Of a stretch of 64,000 nucleotides of DNA, positions 19,099-28,203 are shown piece by piece. The stretch is taken from the NCBI RefSeq assembly GCF_022512515.1, contig NZ_JAKWBK010000001.1:3658001-3722000 (forward strand), in the 5' to 3' direction. Position 1 is the first letter of the stretch. Each line of letters opens with the position of its first letter. The notes beneath the pieces are model-generated. The model was given only the letters and a program-made list of their open reading frames with translations. It did no database searches and was not told the origin of the DNA. The stretch comes from Paraniabella hibiscisoli. GTDB taxonomy: Bacteria; Bacteroidota; Bacteroidia; Chitinophagales; Chitinophagaceae. A program made the translations under genes and the position numbers.

Positions 19099-19847
19099 GG
19101 TTATTTGTACTAAAAAGTATAAATGAGGCGGGTAGCAATTGTATAAATTTTATTAATAGGGCTATTGAGAGCATTGATAAACAGAATCCAGCCCTTGCCT
19201 GGGGTTAGAGATCGGTTAGATCTGAGGGACGCAGGTGGTTGAATCAGGCAAAGTAAATTCTCATTTTGGTGAAATAATCCGTTTTGTTAAGAAGCTGCCA
19301 ACGCTGTGTTTGCGTATTTACAGAACCATCATTGTTGGGGAGCTGGAACTTCTTTGGATGAGCTATATTTAATATAATGTAAAAAATTAATATCAATACG
19401 GGGACGAATTTTAGATGTAGCAGCATAATCGTAAATTTTTGACTTGGACGATCGCTTTTAACAGATCATCAAAATTGAATACAGATTCCGGAATCATCCG
19501 GGAAATAACTCTCGCGGGAAATTTTCTTTTTCCTCTTTAACTGGTTGGCGAAAAGAAAAGCCGGTCCGGATGCCAGCAACAAACTACATTAACCTATTTT
19601 TATGGCATGCTTGAGTTTATTATTATAGTATTGGTGATAGTGGCCATGGCTGGCTTTTCGATGAATAAGAAGAAATGATTGATAGTGAAGGTAATTACCT
19701 CTCTAAGTCCCAAACCTAATCATCGTTCTTTTATTGATGTCAAGAGTATTGAACCATTCGAAGGCTAAGTAAATTGAAATTGCCCTGATCCTTGTATTGA
19801 AATATTTATCTTCTACTCAAAGAGTGGTTTTACTTTTTCAGATCCTG
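19099..19847. other. Gene-poor stretch between sufB and the LacI remnant
   Basis: About 750 bases without a convincing gene. It contains a possible 60-residue minus-strand frame (19244-19426) with one hydrophobic N-terminal segment, a perfect 12-base palindrome GATTCCGGAATC near 19482-19493, and a tiny plus-strand frame for a 23-residue hydrophobic peptide (19607-19678). No RNA gene or insertion sequence was recognised. The stretch may be the upstream control region for sufB together with debris from the rearrangement that truncated the LacI gene. Confidence 0.5.
19607..19678 (+). CDS. Possible 23-residue membrane microprotein
   Basis: A short frame MLEFIIIVLVIVAMAGFSM followed by NKKK: one 14-residue hydrophobic helix with a basic C-terminal end, as expected for a single-span membrane peptide with its tail in the cytoplasm. 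There is no clear ribosome binding site, which is common in this phylum, and no neighbouring gene on the same strand. The amino-acid pattern is membrane-like, but a frame this short can arise by chance. Confidence 0.3.
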   Translation: MLEFIIIVLVIVAMAGFSMNKKK

Positions 19848-20226
19848 TCATAATATTTCTCCACGAACAGATGATGTTCTTTGAATTAACTGCGTCTTCA
19901 AAATAGTGGAAGCGGGAATGGTGAAGGCGGGGTTTCCGATTTTATTAACCAGCAGATGAATACAAGATTCTGCCATTTTCCCGATAGGCTGCCCCAATGT
20001 AGTAAGGGGCGGATCAATGACATCGGAGCGGGAGTCGTTACTAAAGCCTACTACACCTAAATCGCGGCCGATTGTTATGCCTCTTTTACGGGCTTCCAGT
20101 ATTAAGTGAATGGCTGCAGGATCATTTACGGCAAAAACAGCATCGGGTCTTTCTTTTGATCCAGCAATTGCCGCGCACATTTTTGGGCGCCTTCATTACT
20201 TAAATCATGTAAAGCAAACAGTAGCT
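19848..20226 (-). pseudogene. C-terminal remnant of a LacI-family transcriptional regulator
   Basis: Only the last ~125 residues of the sugar-binding domain of a LacI/PurR regulator remain: RPDAVFAVNDPAAI, ARKRGITIGRDLGVVGFSND and the C-terminal PPLTTLGQPIGKMAE motif. The helix-turn-helix and first subdomain are absent. Upstream, in another frame, is a short matching stretch (LFALHDLSNEGAQKCARQLL) joined by a break near 20165. That stretch begins exactly after the stop of the GDSL gene at 20227, so the 5' part of the regulator is missing altogether. It cannot bind DNA as it stands. This looks like true truncation, unlike the single-base breaks elsewhere. Confidence 0.75.
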
Positions 20227-20916
20227 TTAGCGCGTTTGACTTTGTAAAGAATCTGTTATAAGCTTAACCCAGTCTGCATACATTTTCTCCGATGGATGCA
20301 AACCATCGTTGGCAATCAGCGATCTGTCTTCAGCTGCTTTTCTGGATGAGGTTGTTATATCAATATAGATAGCTCCGAGAGCTAAAGTGACATCTTTATT
20401 AATGGCATTGAAAGCGTCTATCTCAGTAGCAATGGTTGTAATCGACCGACCACTGTTTTTTCCAAAAGGTGTTACTCCCCAATCTGGTATGGAAAGCACA
20501 TATACTTTTTCCTTGTTGCCATTTGCAAATGTTATGGCTTGTTGTAACAGGGAGGTGAACTCTACGCGATATTGACCGGGTGAGTAACCCCTGTATTGAT
20601 TATTAACCCCGATCAGTAAAGTAACCAAATCAAAACTTTTATTAATATTTTCTTTGCTAATGGCTGTCTGAAGTTCATCCGTTGTCCAACCGGTGCGCGC
20701 AATTATTTTTGGAACGGAGGTGACCTTGTTATTTGCCTGGTGCTTTACAGTAAGCTGGTAAGGAAACGATGCGGCCTGGCTAACACCTTCTCCAATGGTA
20801 TACGAGTCTCCTAAAGCCAGGTAATTAAATTGGATTTTGCCTTTTTGAGTATCTGACTGCTGCGTTTTTGTGCAACTCAACAGAAACAGGGTATGCAAAA
20901 GAATAAAGGTTCTCAT
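20227..20916 (-). CDS. SGNH/GDSL-family hydrolase lipoprotein
   Basis: A 229-residue esterase/lipase of the SGNH superfamily. The start at 20916 gives MRTFILLHTLFLLSCTK, a lipoprotein signal with Cys15. Block I is ALGDSYTIGEG (nucleophile Ser at residue ~38), block III is LIGVNNQYRG with the conserved Asn, and block V is NDGLHPSEKMYADW with catalytic Asp and His. It is intact and at full family length. It is probably anchored in the cell envelope and acts on an ester or acetyl group. The substrate is unknown. Its stop abuts the LacI remnant. Confidence 0.88.
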   Translation of the reverse strand: MRTFILLHTLFLLSCTKTQQSDTQKGKIQFNYLALGDSYTIGEGVSQAASFPYQLTVKHQANNKVTSVPKIIARTGWTTDELQTAISKENINKSFDLVTLLIGVNNQYRGYSPGQYRVEFTSLLQQAITFANGNKEKVYVLSIPDWGVTPFGKNSGRSITTIATEIDAFNAINKDVTLALGAIYIDITTSSRKAAEDRSLIANDGLHPSEKMYADWVKLITDSLQSQTR

Positions 20917-21011
20917 ATGGATACATACGAAAGCCGGCCAGGATTGGATTGCAAATTGCTATTGGCTTAATAATTGTCTGATGTTTTTATTAATCATCAA
21001 AATCGAAAACT

Positions 21012-21329
21012 ATGGGATTTGATCAGTATCACGAACCGCCTGAAGAATTATCGCAACCGGTAAGAACATTCGCAAGGATGATCCAGTCGTTAATAGAAGA
21101 AGCCGAAGCTATTGATTGGTACGAACAGCGGATTCATGTAGAGAAAGACAGGGAAGCAAAAAAGATCATGAAGCAGGCGCAGAAAGAAGAGTTTATACAT
21201 TTTGCAATGGACCTGGAGTTTCTGCTGCGTAAAAAAGAAGACTGGAGAATCGTTATGAAAAACGTACTGTTTAAGCCTGGTGATATTGTTGAGAACGGGG
21301 AGAAAGCAGAAGATAAATTAGAAGAGTAG
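21012..21329 (+). CDS. Encapsulated-ferritin-like (EncFtn-type) iron protein
   Basis: A 105-residue helical protein resembling the encapsulated ferritin of Rhodospirillum rubrum. The segments YHEPPEELS, SLIEEAEAIDWYEQR and KEEFIHFAMDLEFLLR match the family in order and spacing, and they keep the ferroxidase residues (the E of IEEAEA, the W of DWY, the E and H of EEFIH that correspond to E62 and H65). EncFtn forms a ring-shaped decamer that oxidises iron and is normally packed into an encapsulin shell. Here the C-terminus is acidic (GEKAEDKLEE) and has no visible targeting peptide, and the next gene is a protease, not a shell gene. Encapsulation is therefore doubtful. The start at 21012 gives MGFDQYHEPP. 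Confidence 0.75.
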   Translation: MGFDQYHEPPEELSQPVRTFARMIQSLIEEAEAIDWYEQRIHVEKDREAKKIMKQAQKEEFIHFAMDLEFLLRKKEDWRIVMKNVLFKPGDIVENGEKAEDKLEE

Positions 21330-21434
21330 CCGCCTTTACCTGAGTTGTAGTTGGCTCACTAAAACAGGTGACCGGGAATTTCCCCGTGCTTTCAGATGGT
21401 ATTTTTGGTTTTTAATAATTCAAAAAATACCGAT

Positions 21435-23215
21435 ATGGCCACCAGGAAAAATGCTCCCCAAAAAGCAGCGGCACCCAAAAAATCAAAGTCGCCTGCAAAG
21501 AAAACATCAGCAAGTACAAAAGCAACAAGAGCCACCAGAAAGCTGCCCGAGTTGGTAGCAGGAGATGCACTGTCTGCTGTTAAAAATGGTGTTATTACCA
21601 GTAACAAGTTTACCGCAGCTACTGTTTTAAAAGACAATACACTGATCAACATGCAGGCGATAGGCAGGCATTATAAGCTGAACAATGCTTATAAGAATGT
21701 ACGTAACCTGAAGTTAAATGATCCGCTATATAAGAAGTTCGATTCGTATGCAGAACATCGCTTAAAGTTTAAAGATTATTACCAGTTTTTACCGCTAATT
21801 GAGGAGATGCCCCGTCCTTCGTTCAACTCCAACGAGGCTTATCTCAACTCTTATAGCTTGTTTCGCTTTTTGAAAGGGCGTGTATTAATAATGGTTCATA
21901 AAGATGTTTACGCAGCTACCCGCATTAATGTAGAGCGCTTTGTGCTCGATCTGGCCAGAGACGGCTACTGGGCAACGGTTCATGTGGTAAGGGGAGGAGG
22001 ACCTTCTTATATCAAAAACTATATCAAAGGAAAAAGCCGGGTAGGCGTTATTATGGTAGGTGCGGTTGCCCCGCATGGTTTGAAATGACCGATGATTTTG
22101 ATGGCGCTGATACCGAATTTCCCTGCGATTTATATTACACTACACTCAATGGTAACTGGGCAGACGCTGATAGCGATGGGAAGTTTAATGCCGTTTCGGG
22201 CGATATGACTCCCGAAATATGGCTGGGCCGCATATGGACGCCTACGCAAAGTGGTAACGACGCTGCGCTGATCAATGATTATTTCGAAAGGAATCATCGG
22301 TTCAGAATTGGTCAGCTGGGGCATTCCCGTTCCGCACTTGCCTATGTTGAAGACGATTGGGTAGATTTTGATGATTGCGAGATGGACCAGATGGTACCTG
22401 CTTCTTTTATTACCAAATTCACTAACCCTGATACAACAGATGCAGATCTGTATAAAACAGAAGTAAATAAGTTGCGTTCTTTTGTACAGTTATGCTCTCA
22501 TTCATCACCTCATGTACATTCATTCAGGATACCGTCTACCAATTCTAAAGAATGGATCTATAATAGTTATTTCAGGGATGAAAGAGCAACTAATGCGCAT
22601 TTCTATAACCTGTTTTGTTGCAGCAGCGCCGTTTTACTGAAAGCGAATATATCGGAGGCTGGTATATATTTGACAAAGCCGGGGAGAAGTCTCCAATGGC
22701 CTTACTGCCATAGGCAGCACTAAAACAGGGTCCATGTTATTTTTTGCAGACTTTTATAAGCCGCTTGGCGATGGTAAATGTATTGGTGATGCCATGGTGA
22801 GCTGGTGGCAAGCCCGCGGTAACGGCATGAACTATGGCAGCGTCAATGGTTTTATGGTATGAGCATATTGGGCGACCCAACGCTTACCTGGTCAAAAGGC
22901 GCTGTGCCTGTACTCAATACACCTGCGGAGGGTAAAGTTTTCAATAATTATCCACGTAAAACAGATTTTAGCTGGGGCGCTGTTGGAATACCGGGGGCCA
23001 CCTACAGTATAGAAATAGATGCTTTTGGTGCGGTAAAATCAGGTGAATGGGCTGCTCAATCTTTTAAGACTTTTGCTGTTTACCACGATATTCATGGTAC
23101 CAGCTTTACGCATAATTTTGTTGGCGCCCAGCCAGGCAGATGGCGGGTAAGAGCTAAGATAGGCGACAGGTATTGCTCCTGGAGTCCCTGGAGATACTTT
23201 AGGTATACCATCTAA
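21435..23215 (+). CDS. C25 (gingipain-type) cysteine peptidase with histone-like basic N-tail (several frameshifts)
   Basis: About 595 residues after repair. The start at 21435 gives MATRKNAPQKAAAPKKSKSP, a Lys/Ala/Pro tail of ~45 residues with no signal peptide. The central part follows the C25 caspase-like fold: VMVGAVAP-type strand, DFDGADTEFPCDLYY, TPEIWLGRIWTP, a candidate catalytic His in CSHSSPHVHSF, and a candidate catalytic Cys in NLFCCSSARFTE. The C-terminal ~110 residues (after SILGDPTLTW) look like an Ig/FN3 domain. No type IX secretion tail is visible. Breaks near 22072, 22635, 22697 and 22855 are each repaired by one base. Known C25 enzymes are secreted, so a cytosolic, DNA-binding form would be unusual. 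The gene follows the EncFtn-like gene by 105 bases. Confidence 0.7.
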
Positions 23216-23296
23216 TGAACTATAGCAACATAACTTAGTTACACTATAATCGATCGGGTAAAAGGCCTTGTTACTTTTTAGAAGTACGCATGGCCT

Positions 23297-23686
23297 TCAC
23301 TTTTTTATCGCTTCATCTTTTAATAACTGCTTATAGTGATCGGTTTCTGCGCCATAAAGAGCGATCCTCCCATTTTCATCTGCATGCACACCAAAACCAT
23401 AACGCTTGGTTAAAGGTGAGGCCCGAAAACAAGGTTGCCCTTTGGAAAAAAATAATTCCCGGGCAGATTTGTATTCTGCCTTAGTAAGATCATTTCGCTG
23501 CGCATATACCTGGAAAAGCACATCATCCGAACTGTATTTATACGGATGTTTAGCCAATAATTCGTATTGAAGCCGTGCTATCGTTTTAGAATCATCTTTT
23601 AATGCAGGTATTTCAGCTGTCTCCACCGGGCAGTCCTCCGCTATTTCTATCAGAGTGTTAAAGTAATTAGTAGTATGCTGTTTCAT
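23297..23686 (-). CDS. DUF6157-family protein
   Basis: A 129-residue intact protein starting MKQHTTNYFNTLIEIAEDCP. The N-terminal TTNYFNTLIEIAEDCPV, the middle KHPYKYSSDDVLFQVYAQR and the C-terminal SPLTKRYGFGVHADENGRIALY segments fit the family now called DUF6157, recalled from memory. It has no membrane segment or signal, so it is likely cytosolic. Its function is unknown. It is followed on the same strand by a GNAT gene upstream (22 bases), so the two may be cotranscribed. Confidence 0.7.
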   Translation of the reverse strand: MKQHTTNYFNTLIEIAEDCPVETAEIPALKDDSKTIARLQYELLAKHPYKYSSDDVLFQVYAQRNDLTKAEYKSARELFFSKGQPCFRASPLTKRYGFGVHADENGRIALYGAETDHYKQLLKDEAIKK

Positions 23687-23707
23687 GAGATGTGCTTAAA
23701 AGTACGG

Positions 23708-24155
23708 CTAAGTTAGTCTCATTTCGGTTAAGATAGGTTTAAAGCCTACTTTTTCATATGCCTTAATGGCGCTGTCATTTTCACTGTAAACCTGTAGACG
23801 AATTTCCTGTAAACCCTTACTATTAGCCCATTGCTTCAAAGCATCGATGACCTGGCTGTTTACGCCTTTACCACGAAATGCCGGATCCACATACATAAAT
23901 CCTAAAAAACATAGGAGGTGTACGTGTTGTAGTTTTTCCCTCTAAAACCCGGGCGGAGCCGCTTCCAACCAGCTTCTCGTCTTCTTCCGCCACTACGATG
24001 GCGCAATCATCACGTGTAAGCATTTCCTTAATATCGTAATAATGAAAATGTTCCGTTTTCATAGTAGCATCAAAAGGACGTTCTGCTTCAATAATGCCTA
24101 GCTCAAATTGTAACAGGATATCAAGGTCTTCTAAACGGGCGTTTCTTATCTGCAT
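23708..24155 (-). CDS. GNAT-family N-acetyltransferase (one frameshift)
   Basis: An acetyl-CoA-dependent N-acetyltransferase of about 150 residues. It starts MQIRNARLEDLDILLQFEL. The acetyl-CoA pyrophosphate loop is FRGKGVNSQVIDAL, and the C-terminal AIKAYEKVGFKP motif is typical. A break near 23890 splits the gene just before the loop (FFRIYV... versus FMYVDPAFRG), and one base restores it. The acceptor substrate is unknown. Confidence 0.85.
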
Positions 24156-24251
24156 CTGATTAAAAATTGATCAGAGATGAAGGTATAAAAAGATGATGTA
24201 ATAAAGCTGGTATTTAACACTTAGCGTTTTAATCAACCCATACATCTTTTG

Positions 24252-24953
24252 TTAAGCTGACGGGGAGAACCAGTCAGACACTATTTTTCGATAGGTCTCA
24301 CCAATAGGTAACCAATTCGAATTTGTTAGTTGTATGCGGTTGCTCTCGATCAGTTTTATTTGTTGGGTGGAAATAATATAAGACCGGTGAATGCGTAGAA
24401 ATTGTTGAGATGGTAGCCGGCCCAGTATATCTTTCATATTTTCCCAAACCAGAATAGCTTTTTCGTTGGTGTGAATGCGTATATAGTCTTTAAGTGCTTC
24501 AATGTATAGTAGGCTATCAAAAGCGATATGGTGATATTGCCGGTCTGCCCGCACAATAAGATACCCGCTTTCAGCGGCGCGGGTAAAATTCAGTCGCCAT
24601 TGTATAAACTTTTCAATGCTTTGTTTGAAGCGGTTGAACACAATAGGTTTTAAAAGGAAATCGACTACCTGGAATTCAAAAGCGTTCAAAGCATACTCCA
24701 GGTAAGCAGAGGTGATGATAAAATGATGCCGGTGGTTGAAGTGCCGCATAAATTCCATTCCGCTCAGTTCCGGCATCTGGATATCAATAAATACCAGGTC
24801 CACGGGCTGGCTTTGGAGCACTTGCATCGCCTGGTAAACCTGGGTGCCTGCATATACAACTTCCAGTTCCGATAGTTGCCGGGCATAGTCAGCTACAAGC
24901 TTTACTGCAAGGGGTTCATCATCCAGTATCAGGCATTTTACCGCAGAGCTCAT
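24252..24953 (-). CDS. LytTR-family response regulator
   Basis: A 233-residue regulator with an N-terminal receiver domain (acidic pair DDEP, phospho-acceptor Asp in FIDIQMPELSG at residue ~58, Lys in LLKPI) and a C-terminal LytTR DNA-binding domain (LLYIEALKDYIRIHT, FLRIHRSYIIS, GETYRK). The start overlaps the stop of its partner kinase gene by 4 bases. It probably controls a small set of genes. The divergent DUF5694 gene is the nearest candidate target. Confidence 0.93.
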   Translation of the reverse strand: MSSAVKCLILDDEPLAVKLVADYARQLSELEVVYAGTQVYQAMQVLQSQPVDLVFIDIQMPELSGMEFMRHFNHRHHFIITSAYLEYALNAFEFQVVDFLLKPIVFNRFKQSIEKFIQWRLNFTRAAESGYLIVRADRQYHHIAFDSLLYIEALKDYIRIHTNEKAILVWENMKDILGRLPSQQFLRIHRSYIISTQQIKLIESNRIQLTNSNWLPIGETYRKIVSDWFSPSA

Positions 24954-25990
24954 AATAGCTTAATTTGAAGACGAACAATAAACTGCTGGCCTTGCTGTTG
25001 GATGTTTAATTGATGTTGATTTGGATAATAAATTTCTAATCGCTTTTTTACATTGTCGATACCAATGCCACTTGTGCTATCTTTTTGCGCATGATTTATG
25101 GTATTGATAATAGAGAAGCTTAAGGATCCTTGTTCGGTTTTCAGATGAATGGTGATCGGTGTTTCAGGCGATATTTGTCCGTGTTTTAGCGCGTTTTCTA
25201 CAAAGGGAGACAAGATGTAAGGTGGAATGGACAGCGTCGGGTCTTCTGTTTGTAACTCCCACTGTACAAAATCTGTTACTTCGTGCCTTAAGGATTCCAG
25301 CTCAATTAAAGATTCGATATAGCTGATTTCATCTGACAAGGGGATCCGGTCTTTCTGCGATTGATAAGTAGTAAACCGCATAATATTGCTTAATTGCGCT
25401 ACTGCCGGTAAAGCACCTTCTGATTTGAAATAAACCATGGAGTAAATATTATTCAACGTGTTGAAAATAAAATGGGGGTTAATCTGGGCTTTCAGAAATT
25501 TAATTTCTGTTACCTTCTGCTCTTCTGCAATAAAACGGTTGTAATCGGCCAAACGGATATTACGGATAATGAGCCAGAAAAAAGTGCTTAACACGACTGG
25601 CTGACTTCCAAAATAAAGATTGTCGTAAGCATAATGTATGGGAGATACATCAACAGGGTAGTTGCTGGAATTAAAGAGCCAGCTCATGATTATCTCTTCT
25701 ACCAGGTACCTGAAGAAAATAAAGAACAGGTAAGTTGTTAAAAGACCGGCTATTACTTTTAGTATATTGATCTTATTAAATACACGAGGTAGTACTACCA
25801 GGTAATTAAAATAAAAAGTAGCGACCAGCACTATGATCCAGGTTAACTGGAACATGCTCAGCAATATGCCTTTGCCCGGGCTAACCAACGAAAAATAAGC
25901 AACTACCAGCCACAGAATAATGTGTAGTAGTGTTTCTTTTTGAATAGATAATGAACTTTTGTATTGCATAACTGTACTGATCTGGGTCAT
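24950..25990 (-). CDS. LytS-type sensor histidine kinase (His_kinase family)
   Basis: A 346-residue membrane kinase. Four hydrophobic segments occupy roughly residues 18-145. They are followed by the PF06580 phospho-acceptor region KAQINPHFIFNTLNNIYSM (residue ~170) and an HATPase with PPYILSPFVENALKHG, the N-box, and SGIGIDNVKKRLEIYY, the G-box. The stop overlaps the LytTR regulator by 4 bases, so the two form one operon. The start at 25990 is reasonable. The signal sensed is unknown. Confidence 0.93.
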   Translation of the reverse strand: MTQISTVMQYKSSLSIQKETLLHIILWLVVAYFSLVSPGKGILLSMFQLTWIIVLVATFYFNYLVVLPRVFNKINILKVIAGLLTTYLFFIFFRYLVEEIIMSWLFNSSNYPVDVSPIHYAYDNLYFGSQPVVLSTFFWLIIRNIRLADYNRFIAEEQKVTEIKFLKAQINPHFIFNTLNNIYSMVYFKSEGALPAVAQLSNIMRFTTYQSQKDRIPLSDEISYIESLIELESLRHEVTDFVQWELQTEDPTLSIPPYILSPFVENALKHGQISPETPITIHLKTEQGSLSFSIINTINHAQKDSTSGIGIDNVKKRLEIYYPNQHQLNIQQQGQQFIVRLQIKLL

Positions 25991-26170
25991 AAACCTGTTA
26001 GAATATTGCCATTGTAAAATTACTATTCAGCCGATTCCAGTGCGAACGGGTTTGCAGAAAAATCAGCCGGGTTTGCAGAAATAATTTTTACAGCAGGCTG
26101 CTTCCATGAAATTTTGCGATACCTGCGGTATAGTCCCGTAGGTCGAGTCACCTTTTAAAATAATATTTAT

Positions 26171-26992
26171 ATGAAAACTATTTACATTACGATAATTGCC
26201 ATGTTATTAAACGGGATGTCCCGGGCGCAATTAAAGCCGCTGGTGCCCACTACCAAATTCGACACCGCGATTGCTGTATTGAATATGGGTAGCTTTCACA
26301 TGGGTTTTACTACCGATGCAAATAAGACAGAATTTGATGAGCATGATGCGAATAATGTGAAGCAGGTACACGATATAGCCAGGAAGATTGCAGCATTCAA
26401 ACCAACGGTTATACTTGTAGAAACGACGCCCGGTTTTAACGAAAAGCTACAAGCCGAATACCAGCAATACCTTCAAACACCTGGTATGAAATTTAAGAAT
26501 CCTTCTGAAATAGAACTACTGGCTTATGAAATTGGAAGGTTAAGTAAAACCAGACACATTTATGGAGTAGATTATAAAGAAGGCTATGACTACATGATCG
26601 GGAATAAGGTAGCCAATAGTCCCGATGCTAAAACGGCCAGGGCTTATATGCAGATGGTGAATAAATATGAAGCAATGTACCCCGAAGAAAAAATGACTGT
26701 ATTGGAAAATCTTAAGATTTGTAATCATCCCCAGTATCTCGATATGCTGATGAATGTTAATGCAGATATGCTTACACATATATCATCACCCGGAAAATGG
26801 GAGGGGGCAGAAGAAGCAGCTAAGTTTTACCATCGCAACCTGGTGATGTACTCCAATATTAATCAAATCCCACTTACTAAAAATGACCGGGTATTTATTC
26901 TGATGGGCGCTACGCACACAGCTTTCTTTAATATGTGGTTCCAACGCAGCCCCAAGTATAAGTTGGTCAATGTTTTTGACTATCTTAAATAA
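26171..26992 (+). CDS. DUF5694-family secreted protein
   Basis: A 273-residue protein starting with the signal peptide MKTIYITIIAMLLNGMSRAQ. The mature part shows LNMGSFHMGF, PTVILVETTPGF, the acidic YGVDYKEGYD, and FILMGATHTAFFN near the end. This layout, with paired His/Glu residues in a TraB/PgdE-like fold, fits the family called DUF5694. A hydrolase role has been suggested for related folds but is not shown. It is transcribed divergently from the LytS/LytTR pair, with 180 bases between. Confidence 0.75.
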   Translation: MKTIYITIIAMLLNGMSRAQLKPLVPTTKFDTAIAVLNMGSFHMGFTTDANKTEFDEHDANNVKQVHDIARKIAAFKPTVILVETTPGFNEKLQAEYQQYLQTPGMKFKNPSEIELLAYEIGRLSKTRHIYGVDYKEGYDYMIGNKVANSPDAKTARAYMQMVNKYEAMYPEEKMTVLENLKICNHPQYLDMLMNVNADMLTHISSPGKWEGAEEAAKFYHRNLVMYSNINQIPLTKNDRVFILMGATHTAFFNMWFQRSPKYKLVNVFDYLK

Positions 26993-27088
26993 TACGCATA
27001 AGAAAGCTCCCGATTTATAACCGTATTCTTGATTCCTTGGTGCGAAGGCTCTATTTTTGATGCCTGTAAAAAAAATAATAAAGCTAAT

Positions 27089-28095
27089 ATGCACGCAGGC
27101 AGAAGATTTACTCCTATCGAATTTATGAAATGGACCAGCAGGGACACTTACTGGATGTTATTCCTTGCCACAGTTCCAACATTGTTATATTACCTGGGTT
27201 TAAAATTTCTAACATTGCCCTGGCAGCCCACTGCTATTGTTGGTACTGCCGTGGCCTTTATTGTTGGGTTTAAGAATAATGCCAGCTATAACCGCTTATG
27301 GGAAGCCCGCCAGATCTATGGTGGTATTATCAACGATAGCAGGAGCTTTGCCTACACGCTTCGTGATGCCCTGGGCGGTAAGCAGTCATTGGTGGTCAGG
27401 CGCATGTTCTACCGTCATTTTGCCTGGCTTACAGCTTTGCGTTTCCAACTAAGGGAGCCCAGGATATGGGAGAATATGAGTGAGAAGCGAAATACAAATT
27501 TCAGATCCTCACATTACGATATACCTGAAACACTTACAAAAGTTGATGTAGAGCTGGCCCGCTATCTGGCGCAGGAAGAACTTACCTATGTTCTTTCTAA
27601 AAAGAATCGGGCAACTCAATTAACAGCTATCCAATCAGAAGAACTGGCCGTTTTGAAAAACAACGGTACTATCAATGATTTTCAATGGACGCAGCTACAA
27701 CAGGGATTGATGAAGTTTACGGATAACCAAGGTAAAGCAGAACGCATTAAGAACTTTCCTTATCCACGTAATTTTTCATCTATTGCTACTTACCTGCTTT
27801 TTATCTTTATTATTTTGGTGCCCTTGCATTGCTGCGGGAGTTTGACAAACTAGGTGATGGTACGTTTTTAGAAGGGCATTCTATCTGGCTTAATATACCT
27901 TTTTCTGCAGCCATTACATGGGCGTTTCACACATTGGATACAGTAGGCGAAAGTTCGGTTAACCCTTTTGAGGGAAGTGCTAATGATGTGCCCATTACCC
28001 AAATAAGCCGCACCATTGAAATTGATATGCGCGATATGCTGGATGAGGTTAATCTGCCAGCAGCTATTGTGCCGAAAAATAATATTGTGTTGTAG
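27089..28095 (+). CDS. Bestrophin-family (UPF0187/RFP-TM) chloride-channel-like protein (one frameshift)
   Basis: A membrane protein of about 335 residues related to bacterial bestrophins, pentameric anion or cation channels. The start at 27089 gives MHAGRRFTPIEFMKWTSRDT. Hydrophobic segments are near residues 22-45 and 50-70. Family motifs are VGFKNNASYNRLWEARQIYGGIINDSR, and in the C-terminal half LDTVGESSVNPFEGSANDVP and the IEIDMRDML helix. The frame breaks near 27823 and one base restores the membrane segment (LLFIFIILVPFALLREFD). Its stop is not followed by a terminator that I can see. Confidence 0.85.
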
Positions 28096-28203
28096 TGGAT
28101 GAAAATGGATTACGGTTAATAGATTACAGTTGACAGATCTTCGTAGGGATGGCCGAATAGAAATGTCTATCATAAACAAGAGATGGTGAAGATCTGCAGT
28201 AAT

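Noticed and set aside
19244..19426. A 60-residue minus-strand frame with a hydrophobic N-terminus
   Set aside because: No ribosome binding site, no recognisable family and no partner. It may be chance in an AT-rich stretch, so I describe it only within the gene-poor region.
21330..23215. The gene after the EncFtn-like gene as an encapsulin shell protein
   Set aside because: The sequence shows a caspase-like C25 layout with candidate His and Cys and an Ig-like end, not an HK97-fold shell.
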